Origin: Sinomicrobium oceani
Lineage (GTDB): Bacteria > Bacteroidota > Bacteroidia > Flavobacteriales > Flavobacteriaceae
Direction: 5' to 3'
Assembly (NCBI RefSeq): GCF_900119185.1
Contig: NZ_FPJE01000011.1
Coordinates: 22,588 to 86,587, forward strand
Length of the DNA stretch: 64,000 nt
The notes under the pieces are model-generated. The model ran no database searches and had not been told where the DNA came from. It saw only the letters and a program-made list of their open reading frames with translations. Positions 9,804-18,750 of the stretch are shown in pieces (position 1 is the first letter of the stretch; every line of letters begins with the position of its first letter). The position numbers and the translations under genes are program-made.

Positions 9804-10163
9804 TTATTTTAGTTTTTCCAGGAGTACCAGAAGTTCATTGGGTTTTATGGGTTTTTGTACAAAATCAAGTACACCCAGTTCCCGCGCCCTGCTGACCATA
9901 TCGTCCTCCTTGAAACGACTCATCAATAGGGTCTTCGCATTTTTGTTCGGTCCGTCCTTGATACCTTCCAGTACCGACAATCCGTCCTGGTCGGGCAGTT
10001 TGTAGTCGGTAATGATAAAGTCAAACTGCTCCGCAGCCAGTATTTCCCTGGCCTGTGCAGCAGACTGCGCATCTTTGGTTAGGATCTGATTGTTGTTGAG
10101 ATATTTTGTCAGCAAGCGACAAAATACGACATCATCTTCTATAACTAATACTTTTAAGCTCAT
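9804..10163 (-). CDS. Single-domain response regulator (CheY-like)
   Basis: A 119-residue receiver domain with no output domain. The acidic pair is E9-D10-D11, the phospho-acceptor is D53 in IITDYKLPD, the switch Ser is S82 and the conserved Lys is K104 in DFVQKPI. It sits 3 nt after the ATP-grasp-like gene and 7 nt before the hybrid kinase, so the three genes are surely co-transcribed. It probably accepts phosphate from the kinase's Hpt domain and acts by protein contact. The neighbouring ATP-grasp-like protein is the obvious candidate partner, but that is inference. Confidence 0.92.
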   Translation of the reverse strand: MSLKVLVIEDDVVFCRLLTKYLNNNQILTKDAQSAAQAREILAAEQFDFIITDYKLPDQDGLSVLEGIKDGPNKNAKTLLMSRFKEDDMVSRARELGVLDFVQKPIKPNELLVLLEKLK

Positions 10164-10166
10164 ATC

Positions 10167-11546
10167 TTAAATATTATCAAATTTTTCAATAGCATGCTGA
10201 TCAATGGCATAGGTAGCCATGGCGCTCTGTATGAATCCCTGGATCAGTTCATCGATTCCGAGTCCTAAATTACCAAAATTACGGATATCATATAACATGA
10301 GGCGCTCATCGTCGTAAGACCATCCTTCGGTCTGTTTTACGGAGAGGTTGGTACCGTACAGATCCCACGAACTCGCTCCTTCGGGCAGAGGTTTGTTCAG
10401 AGGCAACCGTGCTCTCCTGGAATAGATCGCCAGGGGTCTTAATCCTTCTTCCGTGTAGTGCATCATCAATCTGAGATCGAAAGCATAGCTCCTGTTTTTC
10501 TTATCCGGGATCGTTCCTACGTGATACCATGCCTTTTCCTTATCACTGCCTTTGATATAATTGCTGTATATCAATTGCTGGATCAGGTACTTCTCGGGCT
10601 GATAAGCCTTCAGGGTTTCATATACCGTTTCCATTTCTTCCTGTGATGTAACGGTGTACACGCCCTGACCGGCATTACTGTCCGGCACTTTGATCACCAT
10701 ACTCCTTCCGAGCTTCTCGAAATAGTGGAAGAGATCCTTATGTTCTACCTCAAGATACGTATGAGGGGTATGGATCTCCAACCCGGAGGCCCGGAACTTA
10801 TCATTAAATTTCTGATAGGCCATGTAGGCTTCTGTTTTGTTACGTCCCCCTGCCAGGCAGGCTTCTATGGGGTTTAACAACAAGGTCCTGGATTTGAGGG
10901 GTATTCTGTTCCAGGGTTCCTGTGTAACATAACGAAAAGCAGCACGGATTGGTATCCATTCCTCGTTTTCGGATTTTACATACAACTTGTTATCTACGAA
11001 TTTGGCAGGCGGATCGGGATCGTCTTTCAAAAATTTGGCCAAGTACACGTCCTCCCCGAAAGCATCGGCAAGTGTGGAGGCATAACCGATATTTTCCATC
11101 GGGTTTTTATCGTAGATCACAGCCAGTCCCCCGGTCTCGTTGTGCTTTTCCACCTGGGGCTTAAAGGTAAGCTCCAGAAGTTTTTTATATCCTCCCTTTT
11201 CAATGTTCAGATCCAGTAAAGGCATGGATTTTTGTCCTGACGGACACGAATTGGTTTCGATAATCGTCAGTTTACGCATGCCGGCCTGGTTGGTAATATG
11301 CATCATGTCCGTCCCCGACCATTGGAAATATTTGGGCTTATAAGCCAGCACTTCACGGAGCTTCTCTTCATCCGCTCCCGGATGCAATCGGGAAAATCTG
11401 GAAATAAACTGGTCTGTGGTCAGGTGTAAAAAATGACTTACCAAAGGGTGAATATTAGAGTTCAGTACCCTCGGATACCAATGCTCGGAGGGTTCGAAAT
11501 CTCCGGGCTCCACCAAATGTACATTATCTGCAATACTTAGTTTCAT
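10167..11546 (-). CDS. ATP-grasp-like enzyme of unknown substrate
   Basis: A 459-residue soluble protein without signal peptide. I see features that resemble ATP-grasp ligases: an ETNSCPSGQKS segment near residue 95, a nucleotide-binding-like MVIKVPDSNAGQGVYTV strand-loop near residue 285, an EKYLIQQLIY strand, an FDLRLMMH segment recalling the DxR motif, and a later GTNLSVKQ. ATP-grasp enzymes join a carboxylate to an amine or thiol through an acyl phosphate. The family is not certain and the substrate is unknown. It is the first gene of a three-gene operon with a response regulator and a hybrid kinase, suggesting phosphorelay control of a modification enzyme. Confidence 0.65.
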   Translation of the reverse strand: MKLSIADNVHLVEPGDFEPSEHWYPRVLNSNIHPLVSHFLHLTTDQFISRFSRLHPGADEEKLREVLAYKPKYFQWSGTDMMHITNQAGMRKLTIIETNSCPSGQKSMPLLDLNIEKGGYKKLLELTFKPQVEKHNETGGLAVIYDKNPMENIGYASTLADAFGEDVYLAKFLKDDPDPPAKFVDNKLYVKSENEEWIPIRAAFRYVTQEPWNRIPLKSRTLLLNPIEACLAGGRNKTEAYMAYQKFNDKFRASGLEIHTPHTYLEVEHKDLFHYFEKLGRSMVIKVPDSNAGQGVYTVTSQEEMETVYETLKAYQPEKYLIQQLIYSNYIKGSDKEKAWYHVGTIPDKKNRSYAFDLRLMMHYTEEGLRPLAIYSRRARLPLNKPLPEGASSWDLYGTNLSVKQTEGWSYDDERLMLYDIRNFGNLGLGIDELIQGFIQSAMATYAIDQHAIEKFDNI

Positions 11547-11621
11547 GTGTATATTTTATTTTTTTCTTAGAATAACTTGAATGTTCGTACCCGCGGGGCA
11601 ATAACTTTTTTCATATCTTAT

Positions 11622-12380
11622 TTAAATACCATGTATGGTTTCCAGGATAAAGTCCCAATGTTTGTAAAGCATCAGCACGCCACTGACTACCATAGTGGTA
11701 ATGACAATTTTCCTGAAAAAAAGTTCGGAGATCATACCGAGGAGCTTCTTCCCGTAAAAATTACCTATGATAGCGGTGAACCCCAGAATAAGACCATACT
11801 TGAGGACATCACCGGTCAGGTATCCGAAATACGCATAACTCGCCAGCTTGGAAATATGAAGTACGACAGCGTTTGCAGACCGGGTACCGATAAGCTCCTC
11901 TTTGGTCATACCATAATTCATATAAGCCGAATTCATCAGGGGTCCCACCCCCCCTATAAGACCGGACAGAAATGAGATGGTAAACCCTATGGGAACAAAA
12001 TGCCAGGTTTTTATACGCTTTACTTTAACGTCTTCCGGCTTCTGGAAAAACTGGAAAACGGTAAATACAAGGAATATCCCGATAATAATCTGTATCCAGT
12101 CGGAAGACAGCGATGCAAACAGCCGCGCTCCCAGAACTGACCCTACAATGGTGGAAGGAAGCAACCATTTGAACAGGTTCCAGTCTATCTCCTTGAAAAA
12201 TAAAAACACCCTGGAACTGCTGCTCATTGCTATACCCAACGTCATAATCGGTGCGACGGACTTGGCTCCGGCAACAAAAATGATCAAAGGCATCAAAAGT
12301 AAACTGGCTCCTCCGCCACTTAACGTACTTAAAACAAAAATCAAAAAACCCAAAACTACCAGAAGGCTTATCTTAATCAT
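11622..12380 (-). CDS. TauE/SafE (DUF81) family permease
   Basis: A 252-residue integral membrane protein with about eight hydrophobic segments. It has the family's two related halves, each with a Gly-rich loop (STLSGGGASLLLMPL near residue 21 and FLSGLIGGVGPLMNSAYMNY near residue 140). TauE/SafE proteins export or import sulfonates, sulfite or related anions; the substrate here is not predictable. The ATG at 12380 is used rather than a TTG two codons upstream. The gene lies 75 nt ahead of the ATP-grasp/response regulator/kinase operon on the same strand and may be part of the same transcript. Confidence 0.88.
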   Translation of the reverse strand: MIKISLLVVLGFLIFVLSTLSGGGASLLLMPLIIFVAGAKSVAPIMTLGIAMSSSSRVFLFFKEIDWNLFKWLLPSTIVGSVLGARLFASLSSDWIQIIIGIFLVFTVFQFFQKPEDVKVKRIKTWHFVPIGFTISFLSGLIGGVGPLMNSAYMNYGMTKEELIGTRSANAVVLHISKLASYAYFGYLTGDVLKYGLILGFTAIIGNFYGKKLLGMISELFFRKIVITTMVVSGVLMLYKHWDFILETIHGI

Positions 12381-12913
12381 AATCAAAACTTAGCTTCGGA
12401 AACAGGCTTACCGTTCCCTTTTAAATTAAATATATCTGTTTTTTTCGGAATGGGGCAATTGATAAAGCGTTTAGCATTAAGGACCCTCAGCCATAAAACC
12501 TGAGCTGAAGCTGAAACCCGACAAAAAACCGATCCACAGACAAAGGATTTCCCAAAACCGGAATATCATTCCGGAATTTCTCCTTCGAAAGGTTTTCGGA
12601 TACCGGATATAAAAATGCTTTTCTTCTCATTACGTTTTTTTATACTGTCGTTTACAGAACAAATACTGTGACAAAAACACCACAACATTTAAATTTCTAA
12701 AAAAACCATGATAATCAACATTTTAACACAACAAAGTCTGCTTCCCACACCCTGTCTTGTTGTATAAAACATACATACATTTGTATAAAAGTTTCTCATA
12801 CCCCGGCTTTACGGATATCCATAGAACCCGTCTCTGTTTCCGGCCCGTATACGGGTATAAAAAAACAGGGAGACCTGAGCCTCCCTGTTATACGATATCC
12901 GGAAATGCAAAGA
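12381..12913. other. 533-bp intergenic region, no gene recognised
   Basis: No gene is supported. The stretch contains a small hairpin (CCGGAAT-ATC-ATTCCGG, 12558-12574) and two direct repeats TTGTATAAAA at 12760-12769 and 12781-12790, exactly 21 bp apart. A plus-strand TACATTTG (12776-12783) matches the -7 box and overlaps the second repeat, though no plus-strand gene follows. At 12844-12855 is the palindrome CCCGTATACGGG. Confidence 0.5.
12859..12888 (-). terminator. Rho-independent terminator of the GH92 gene
   Basis: On the minus strand the hairpin ACAGGGAG-gctcaggt-CTCCCTGT is followed directly by a run of T. It lies 26 nt after the GH92 stop codon. Confidence 0.85.
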
Positions 12914-15214
12914 TTACAATCCTTTCTCGTTCGATAGCGAGTACGGAAAGTCCTTTTCGTCCGTGCCCCTTGTTTTTTCGGGGGTATCTCCCATGTCAAA
13001 ATCGATAACACCACCCTTCATGAGCTCCTTATGGCTCAGGTAGTTTTTGGTATGGGTTTTTCCGTTAACCCGCATTTTACGGATATAACGGTTCGTATCC
13101 GAGTTGTCAGGAGCATTCAGGATCAGCTCGTTCCCGTTTTCCAGCCGAAGTGTTGCTTTTTTAAACAACGGAGCCCCGATGACATACTGGTCCGTAGCCG
13201 GAGCCACAGGATAAAAGCCCAGGGCAGAAAACACGTACCATGCCGATGTTTGCCCGTTATCCTCATCGCCGCAATAGCCATCCGGGGTCGGCCAGTACAT
13301 CCTGTTCATCGTTTCACGTACCCAGTATTGTGTTTTCCAGGGCTCGCCCGCATAATTATACAGGTAGATCATATGCTGTATAGGCTGGTTACCATGTGCG
13401 TATTGCCCCATATCGGCTACCTGCATCTCGCGCATTTCATGGATAATGCCTCCCCCTTTTCTCGGGGTGATGGTCGATGGCGAAGTAAATACGGTGTCGA
13501 GCTGCTTTATAAAAGCTTCTCTACCTCCCATGAGGTCTGCCAATCCTTGTATATCATGAAATACGGACCAGGTGTAGTGCATACTGTTCCCTTCAGTAAA
13601 ATCCCTGCCCCATTCGATGGGATCGAACTCTTTTACAAACGCACCGTTACGGAGTTTTCCACGCATAAATTTGGTTTCGGGATCATAAACTTTTTTATAG
13701 TTCAGGCTTCGTTCTTTATAGCGCTTTATTTCTTTTTTAGGACGCTTGAGTGCCTTGGCCAGTTGGTATATCGCAAAATCATCGTAGGCGTATTCCAGTG
13801 TTCTCGACACATTCTGGCGGATATCCACATCGGCAGGAACATAGCCGAGATCATTGTAATATTCCACTCCGGCACGCCCCACTGCAGTCATCGGCCCTTC
13901 ATTATTAGCCCCGTGAATGAGCGCTTCATACAGCGTTTCGATGTCATACGAATAACTGTCCTTATTTTTCAGGTAGGCTTCGGAAACCACAGAAGCGGAA
14001 TTATTACCGATCATGATATTACGCAATCCGGGGCTCGCCCATTCCGGTAACCATCCGCTCTCTTCATAGGCATGGAGGAGTCCCTCCTGCATTTTTTCGT
14101 TGAGTTCCGGGTACATGAGGTTCAGAAAAGGAAAAAGAGCCCTGAAGGTATCCCAGAATCCCGTATCGGTAAACATGTATCCCGGGCGTACTTCTCCGTT
14201 GTACGGGCTGTAATGCACAACCTTACCGTCTTTGTCGTATTCGTAAAACGATCTCGGAAAAAGCAGACTGCGGTACAGACAGGAATAAAAAGTCCGGTAC
14301 TGATCGGTCGTTCCTCCTTCGAGAGCTATTCTACCCAATTCCTTGTTCCAGGTATCCCGCCCTTTTTGCCGGAGACCTTCGAAATCCAGCGAAGCCGTCT
14401 CTTCCAGGTTTCTCTCGGCCTGTTCGAAACTTATAAATGACGAGGCTACACGGGCATTGATCTGTTCTCCCGCAGCTGTTTTAAACGCTATTACGGCGCC
14501 GGCATGGTCTGCCTCCGATTCCAGCTTATCCGTAAGCAGGGAATCGCTGAAGGTCTTCCCCGATTCGAAGGCTTTATCAAATTCTATGACAAAGTAATTT
14601 TTAAAATTTTCCGGTACGCCCCCGCTGTTTCTTGTAGTGTATCCGATCACCTTGCGTTCTTCCGGAATGACCTTTACATAAGACCCCCGATCGAAAGCAT
14701 CTATTACGATATATGAATCGTTCTCCGGGAACGTAAAGCGAAACCTTGCGGCACGTTCCGTCGGGGTAATTTCCGTGGTCACATCATGATCTGCCAGGTA
14801 CACCCGGTAATAATACGGTGTAGCCTGCTCTGCCTTGTGAGAGAACCAGCTTTGCCGTTCCTCTTCCTTAAAACGAAGTTTTCCGGTGACCGGCATGAGC
14901 GAGAACTGACCGTAATCGTTCATCCAGGGAGAAGGCTGATGTGTCTGTTTAAATCCCCGTATCTTCCTGGCATTATAGGTATAGGTCCAGCCATTCCCGT
15001 TCTCCCCGGTTTGCGGAGTCCAGAAATTCATACCCCAGGGCATGGCTATAGCCGGATATACGTTTCCGCTGGAAAGCGAATAATCAGAATCTGTTCCCAT
15101 CAACGGGTTAACATAGTCTACCGGTTCATCTGAGGCCGGAACGGTTTGTCCGTTCAGGGTACAGCACAACAGGATCAAAAGATAAAAATAGTGTTGCTTT
15201 TTTAGTCTTTGCAC
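12914..15214 (-). CDS. GH92 family glycoside hydrolase (alpha-mannosidase type)
   Basis: A 766-residue secreted enzyme. The N-terminus has a signal peptide (hydrophobic YFYLLILLCCTLNG) and the typical VDYVNPLMGTDS opening of GH92 mature proteins. GGNxYPAxAMPWG- and GFKQTHQPS-like segments follow. The C-terminal (alpha/alpha)6 domain ends with the conserved GDEDNGQTSAWYV block at 649-655, where the general-base acids of this Ca2+-dependent inverting family lie. GH92 enzymes remove alpha-linked mannose from glycans. The start is a GTG at 15214, since no ATG fits upstream of the signal peptide. It is a single gene with its own terminator and a palindrome-rich upstream region. Confidence 0.93.
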   Translation of the reverse strand: MQRLKKQHYFYLLILLCCTLNGQTVPASDEPVDYVNPLMGTDSDYSLSSGNVYPAIAMPWGMNFWTPQTGENGNGWTYTYNARKIRGFKQTHQPSPWMNDYGQFSLMPVTGKLRFKEEERQSWFSHKAEQATPYYYRVYLADHDVTTEITPTERAARFRFTFPENDSYIVIDAFDRGSYVKVIPEERKVIGYTTRNSGGVPENFKNYFVIEFDKAFESGKTFSDSLLTDKLESEADHAGAVIAFKTAAGEQINARVASSFISFEQAERNLEETASLDFEGLRQKGRDTWNKELGRIALEGGTTDQYRTFYSCLYRSLLFPRSFYEYDKDGKVVHYSPYNGEVRPGYMFTDTGFWDTFRALFPFLNLMYPELNEKMQEGLLHAYEESGWLPEWASPGLRNIMIGNNSASVVSEAYLKNKDSYSYDIETLYEALIHGANNEGPMTAVGRAGVEYYNDLGYVPADVDIRQNVSRTLEYAYDDFAIYQLAKALKRPKKEIKRYKERSLNYKKVYDPETKFMRGKLRNGAFVKEFDPIEWGRDFTEGNSMHYTWSVFHDIQGLADLMGGREAFIKQLDTVFTSPSTITPRKGGGIIHEMREMQVADMGQYAHGNQPIQHMIYLYNYAGEPWKTQYWVRETMNRMYWPTPDGYCGDEDNGQTSAWYVFSALGFYPVAPATDQYVIGAPLFKKATLRLENGNELILNAPDNSDTNRYIRKMRVNGKTHTKNYLSHKELMKGGVIDFDMGDTPEKTRGTDEKDFPYSLSNEKGL

Positions 15215-15524
15215 GATAAATAGTTATTAGAGTTTAATAATTTACAGCACGGTGTCCGAAGCTCCTTTTGTAATCGGTACGAATGAGCTCCGAAAAGCGT
15301 ATTCTTACGCATCAAAACCGATCGGTTTTCATCGGAATCTGCGTTTATTTTTTTAGCCTTCCAAGTTAGTAAAACGTTTTAGCAAGGCCTAAATACTTAT
15401 CTTAAAATTTTTGGGGTATTTACAGACAGTTCCGGAAAGCAGGTAAATAACAGATTTCGACATGGCTCAAAGTACGGAGCATACTGTCGGGGAAATCTTT
15501 GATGTGTGTAGCGTGTAAAAACAT
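15215..15524. promoter_or_regulatory. GH92 upstream region with operator-like palindromes
   Basis: The region upstream of GH92 holds a perfect 16-bp palindrome AAAACCGATCGGTTTT (15314-15329), which extends with one mismatch to 22 bp, and a second palindrome TAAAACGTTTTA (15370-15381). An imperfect repeat GCGTA-TTCT-TACGC is nearby. The central CG and flanking A/T runs resemble LacI- or ROK-type operators. No exact TAnnTTTG box was found on the minus strand. Confidence 0.45.
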
Positions 15525-15558
15525 AAAAACCCGGCGAGATCCGAAGACCTGCCAGGTT
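15525..15558 (-). terminator. Rho-independent terminator of rpsA
   Basis: The minus-strand hairpin has arms AACCTGGCAGGTC and GATCTCGCCGGGTT around a TTCG tetraloop, with two G-T wobbles, and ends in a T-run. It begins 28 nt after the rpsA stop. Confidence 0.85.
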
Positions 15559-15585
15559 TTTATTCTTCTATTATGAACAAAAAAA

Positions 15586-17358
15586 TTATTTGCTTTCTTT
15601 ATCCATTTTCTCTTTAAGCTCTGCAAGAGCATCAAGGTCACCAAGTGTAGTTTTCTCTACGTTAGTGTTGTTTGCAGACTTCATGTTTTTCTCTTCCTGT
15701 TCTTTGAAGATAGCGGTATGAGAAGCAACAACTCTTTTGAATTCTTTGTTGAACTCAATAACTTTGAATTCAGCTGTTTCTCCTTTTTTCAGTTTTTTAC
15801 CATCTTCTTTTTCCAGGTGACGTGAAGGAACAAAAGCAACGATATCTTCATTGAGGTTGATAGTCGCACCTTTGTCTACGATCTCACTTACTTCTGTAGT
15901 GTGAACAGTACCTACACCAAACTCGCTCTCATACTTATCCCACGGGTTTTCCGTAGTTTGTTTGTGACCGAGGCTCAGTTTACGTCCGTCTACGTCCAGT
16001 TCCAGCACTTCCACTTCGAGTTTATCTCCTACGGAAACGAACTCGGACGGGTGCTTGATCTTCTTGGTCCAGGAAAGGTCTGAGATATAGATAAGACCGT
16101 CGATACCTTCTTCCAGTTCTACGAATACACCGAAGTTTGTAAAGTTACGTACAATACCTTCGTGCTTGGAACCTACAGGGTATTTGCTGGTAATATCGGT
16201 CCATGGGTCCGGAGTAAGTTGCTTGATACCGAGCGACATTTTGCGCTCTTCTCTGTCGAGTGTAAGTACTACAGCTTCTACTTCGTCACCTACGGAAACG
16301 AAATCCTGAGCGGAACGCAAGTGTGTAGACCAGGACATTTCGGAAACGTGGATAAGTCCCTCAACGCCTTCGGCTACTTCGATAAAGGCACCGTAATCTG
16401 CAATAACAACGACTTTACCTTTTACCTTGTCTCCTACTTTGATCTCGTCGCTAAGCGCTTCCCAAGGATGTTTCTGAAGTTGTTTCAGACCCAACTGGAT
16501 TCTCGATTTGTTATCATCAAAGTCAAGAATTACCACGTTAAGTTTCTGATCCAGTTCTACAACCTCGCTCGGGTGGTTGATCCTGCTCCAGGAAAGATCG
16601 GTAATGTGGATAAGACCGTCAACACCTCCAAGGTCGATAAACACACCGTAAGAAGTAATGTTTTTAACAACTCCTTCCAGTACCTGACCTTTTTCAAGCT
16701 GCCCGATGATCTCTTTTTTCTGTTCTTCGATATCGGCTTCGATAAGTGCTTTGTGCGAAACTACGACGTTCTTGAATTCGTGGTTGATCTTTACCACTTT
16801 GAACTCCATAGTTTTGCTTACGTACTGATCGTAATCGCGGATAGGTTTTACATCGATCTGTGATCCTGGTAAGAACGCTTCGATACCGAATACATCTACG
16901 ATCATACCACCTTTGGTTCTGCATTTTACAAAACCGTTTACGATCTCGCCATTATCATAAGCCGCATTAACCCTATCCCAGGCTTTAATCGTACGGGCCT
17001 TTCTGTGCGAAAGTACCAGTTGTCCGGTTCTGTCTTCGCGAACGTCGATAAGTACCTCTACTTTATCTCCAACTTTAAGATTGGGATTGTAACGGAATTC
17101 GTTCAGAGAAACCACTCCTTCGGACTTAGCGTTGATGTCGATAATAGCTTCCCTGTCTGTAAGGTGTACTACTTCTCCTTCTACTACTTCCTCATCGGCA
17201 GTATCTACGAAGTTCTCTTCTACGAGCTTTTCAAACTCCTTAAGCTTGTCATCTTCAACTTTTTCAATACCTTCTTCGTAGTTGTGCCAGTCGAAGTTCG
17301 CTAAAAATTCTTCAGGATTTTTTACATCCTGTTCTGTCTTTGTTTGAGTGTCAGCCAT
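15586..17358 (-). CDS. rpsA: 30S ribosomal protein S1
   Basis: A 590-residue protein with six S1 RNA-binding repeats. The first begins near residue 60 (EGEVVHLTDREAIIDI). Repeats 3-5 are the most regular, each with a GVVxxxxxYGxFIxL strand and a GLIHxSxxSW end. The last is degenerate (VSEIVDKGATINL). The protein binds mRNA at the small ribosomal subunit and helps initiation, which matters in Bacteroidota where Shine-Dalgarno pairing is rare. Length is close to that of other Bacteroidota S1 proteins. The gene is monocistronic, with a good promoter about 115 nt upstream and a terminator downstream. Confidence 0.97.
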   Translation of the reverse strand: MADTQTKTEQDVKNPEEFLANFDWHNYEEGIEKVEDDKLKEFEKLVEENFVDTADEEVVEGEVVHLTDREAIIDINAKSEGVVSLNEFRYNPNLKVGDKVEVLIDVREDRTGQLVLSHRKARTIKAWDRVNAAYDNGEIVNGFVKCRTKGGMIVDVFGIEAFLPGSQIDVKPIRDYDQYVSKTMEFKVVKINHEFKNVVVSHKALIEADIEEQKKEIIGQLEKGQVLEGVVKNITSYGVFIDLGGVDGLIHITDLSWSRINHPSEVVELDQKLNVVILDFDDNKSRIQLGLKQLQKHPWEALSDEIKVGDKVKGKVVVIADYGAFIEVAEGVEGLIHVSEMSWSTHLRSAQDFVSVGDEVEAVVLTLDREERKMSLGIKQLTPDPWTDITSKYPVGSKHEGIVRNFTNFGVFVELEEGIDGLIYISDLSWTKKIKHPSEFVSVGDKLEVEVLELDVDGRKLSLGHKQTTENPWDKYESEFGVGTVHTTEVSEIVDKGATINLNEDIVAFVPSRHLEKEDGKKLKKGETAEFKVIEFNKEFKRVVASHTAIFKEQEEKNMKSANNTNVEKTTLGDLDALAELKEKMDKESK

Positions 17359-17667
17359 TGCTGATTTAAAATTTGTATCCCGAACCCATACCGGAAATAA
17401 AGCAATAGGAATTCAGAAGCATTAATAATTAGTTTGTTACACCTTTTCCTCCGGATTTTGCTAAAAAGGAGTGCAAAAGTACAATTATATTTTTGATTTT
17501 CAAAAACTTGTGCAGGGTTAATTTATTCAAAAAGTATCCTGCACCCCCACCTGTGCCGAAAAATCCTGACAAACCGGCAAAATATTGTGTTTTAGAAGCC
17601 GGCAGCACTTCCCGCTCCTGACATTTTTAATACCTTTACGCCCGAAGAAAACGTAAAACGACATCCC
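17359..17667. other. Divergent rpsA-aroB intergenic region
   Basis: This 309-bp non-coding stretch holds the rpsA promoter on the minus strand and a near-match -7 box (TACCTTTA) about 30 nt before aroB. No small gene was recognised. Confidence 0.5.
17474..17503 (-). promoter_or_regulatory. rpsA promoter
   Basis: On the minus strand TTG (17503-17501) is followed after 19 nt by TACTTTTG (17481-17474), an exact fit to the flavobacterial TTG-N17-23-TAnnTTTG consensus. The predicted leader is about 110 nt. Confidence 0.75.
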
Positions 17668-18747
17668 ATGCTGCAACCCATTTCCTGCAACGGTTACGAT
17701 ATATTTTTTAATGAAGACGGTTATACCCGGCTCCGGGAATACCTCGAAGAAAAAAACCATTCCAAAGTTTTTATCCTTACGGACGAAAACACGCATCAAC
17801 ACTGCCTTTCGCATTTTATGGCCAATATGCCTGCCGATTTTACCGCCGAGGTCATTGAGATTGAGGCCGGTGAGATCCATAAAAACATAGAGACCTGCAG
17901 CCAGGTATGGCAGGTTCTTTCCGAAATGGGCGCCGACCGGAAAAGCGTACTGATCAACGTAGGCGGCGGTGTGGTAACGGATCTGGGCGGCTTTGTGGCT
18001 TCTACCTTTATGCGCGGTATAGATTTTGTAAACATCCCCACTTCACTTCTCGCCATGGTCGACGCTTCCGTAGGCGGTAAAACGGGTGTGGATCTGGGGG
18101 CATTAAAAAACCAGGTGGGCGTTATCAATGTCCCCGACATCCTTATCGTAGATACGGACATGCTGCGTACACTCCCTCCCGAACAAATGCGGAGCGGGCT
18201 GGCCGAAATGCTGAAACACGGTCTGATCTACGACGAGAATTACTGGAATGCCTTTCTCGACCTCTCTGCTTTTCAACTCGATGACCTGGACACTCTTATC
18301 CGGGATTCCATAATCATTAAAAACAAGATCGTTATGCAGGACCCGCGCGAAGCCGGACTGCGCAAAACCCTCAATTTCGGGCATACACTGGGGCATGCTA
18401 TAGAATCGTATTTTCTGCAAAACCCGGATAAACCAACCCTGCTCCATGGAGAAGCCATTGCCATAGGTATGATCCTGGAAACTTTTCTCTCGGCGGAACT
18501 CGAAGGCTTTCCCCACGAAAAACTGGAACAGGTTACTTCGGTCATCCTCTCCTATTTCCGGAAAGTAGAAATCGAAACGGAAGATCTGGAACACATCATA
18601 GCGTATCTGAAATACGACAAGAAGAATTCCCACGGCAATATCAATTTTGTATTGCTCAAAGACATCGGATCACCTGTTATAGACGTCAGAACCGACAACG
18701 AAAAGATCCTCCGCTCCTTTGCGTATTACAAAATTCAGGACATATAG
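17668..18747 (+). CDS. aroB: 3-dehydroquinate synthase
   Basis: A 359-residue cytoplasmic enzyme that converts DAHP to 3-dehydroquinate, the second step of the shikimate pathway, using NAD+ and a divalent metal. The NAD-binding segment GGGVVTDLGGFVASTFMRG is near residue 95. The signature NIPTSLLAMVDASVGGKTG, the ligand-bearing RSGLAEMLKHGLI and the histidine block FGHTLGHAIE are intact. Length is normal for AroB. The gene is monocistronic, and its stop is separated by 3 nt from the convergent lipoprotein gene. Confidence 0.97.
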   Translation: MLQPISCNGYDIFFNEDGYTRLREYLEEKNHSKVFILTDENTHQHCLSHFMANMPADFTAEVIEIEAGEIHKNIETCSQVWQVLSEMGADRKSVLINVGGGVVTDLGGFVASTFMRGIDFVNIPTSLLAMVDASVGGKTGVDLGALKNQVGVINVPDILIVDTDMLRTLPPEQMRSGLAEMLKHGLIYDENYWNAFLDLSAFQLDDLDTLIRDSIIIKNKIVMQDPREAGLRKTLNFGHTLGHAIESYFLQNPDKPTLLHGEAIAIGMILETFLSAELEGFPHEKLEQVTSVILSYFRKVEIETEDLEHIIAYLKYDKKNSHGNINFVLLKDIGSPVIDVRTDNEKILRSFAYYKIQDI

Positions 18748-18750
18748 CTT

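Noticed and set aside
7247..12380. Treating TauE/SafE as a proven member of the ATP-grasp/kinase operon
   Set aside because: The 75-nt gap is larger than the 3 and 7 nt inside the operon, and I see no evidence for or against a separate promoter.
13031..14050. 339-codon plus-strand open frame antisense to GH92
   Set aside because: No recognisable motif; it is a mirror of the GH92 coding sequence.
16162..16863. 233-codon plus-strand open frame antisense to rpsA
   Set aside because: Tyr/Phe/Val-rich mirror of the S1 repeats with no promoter or family.
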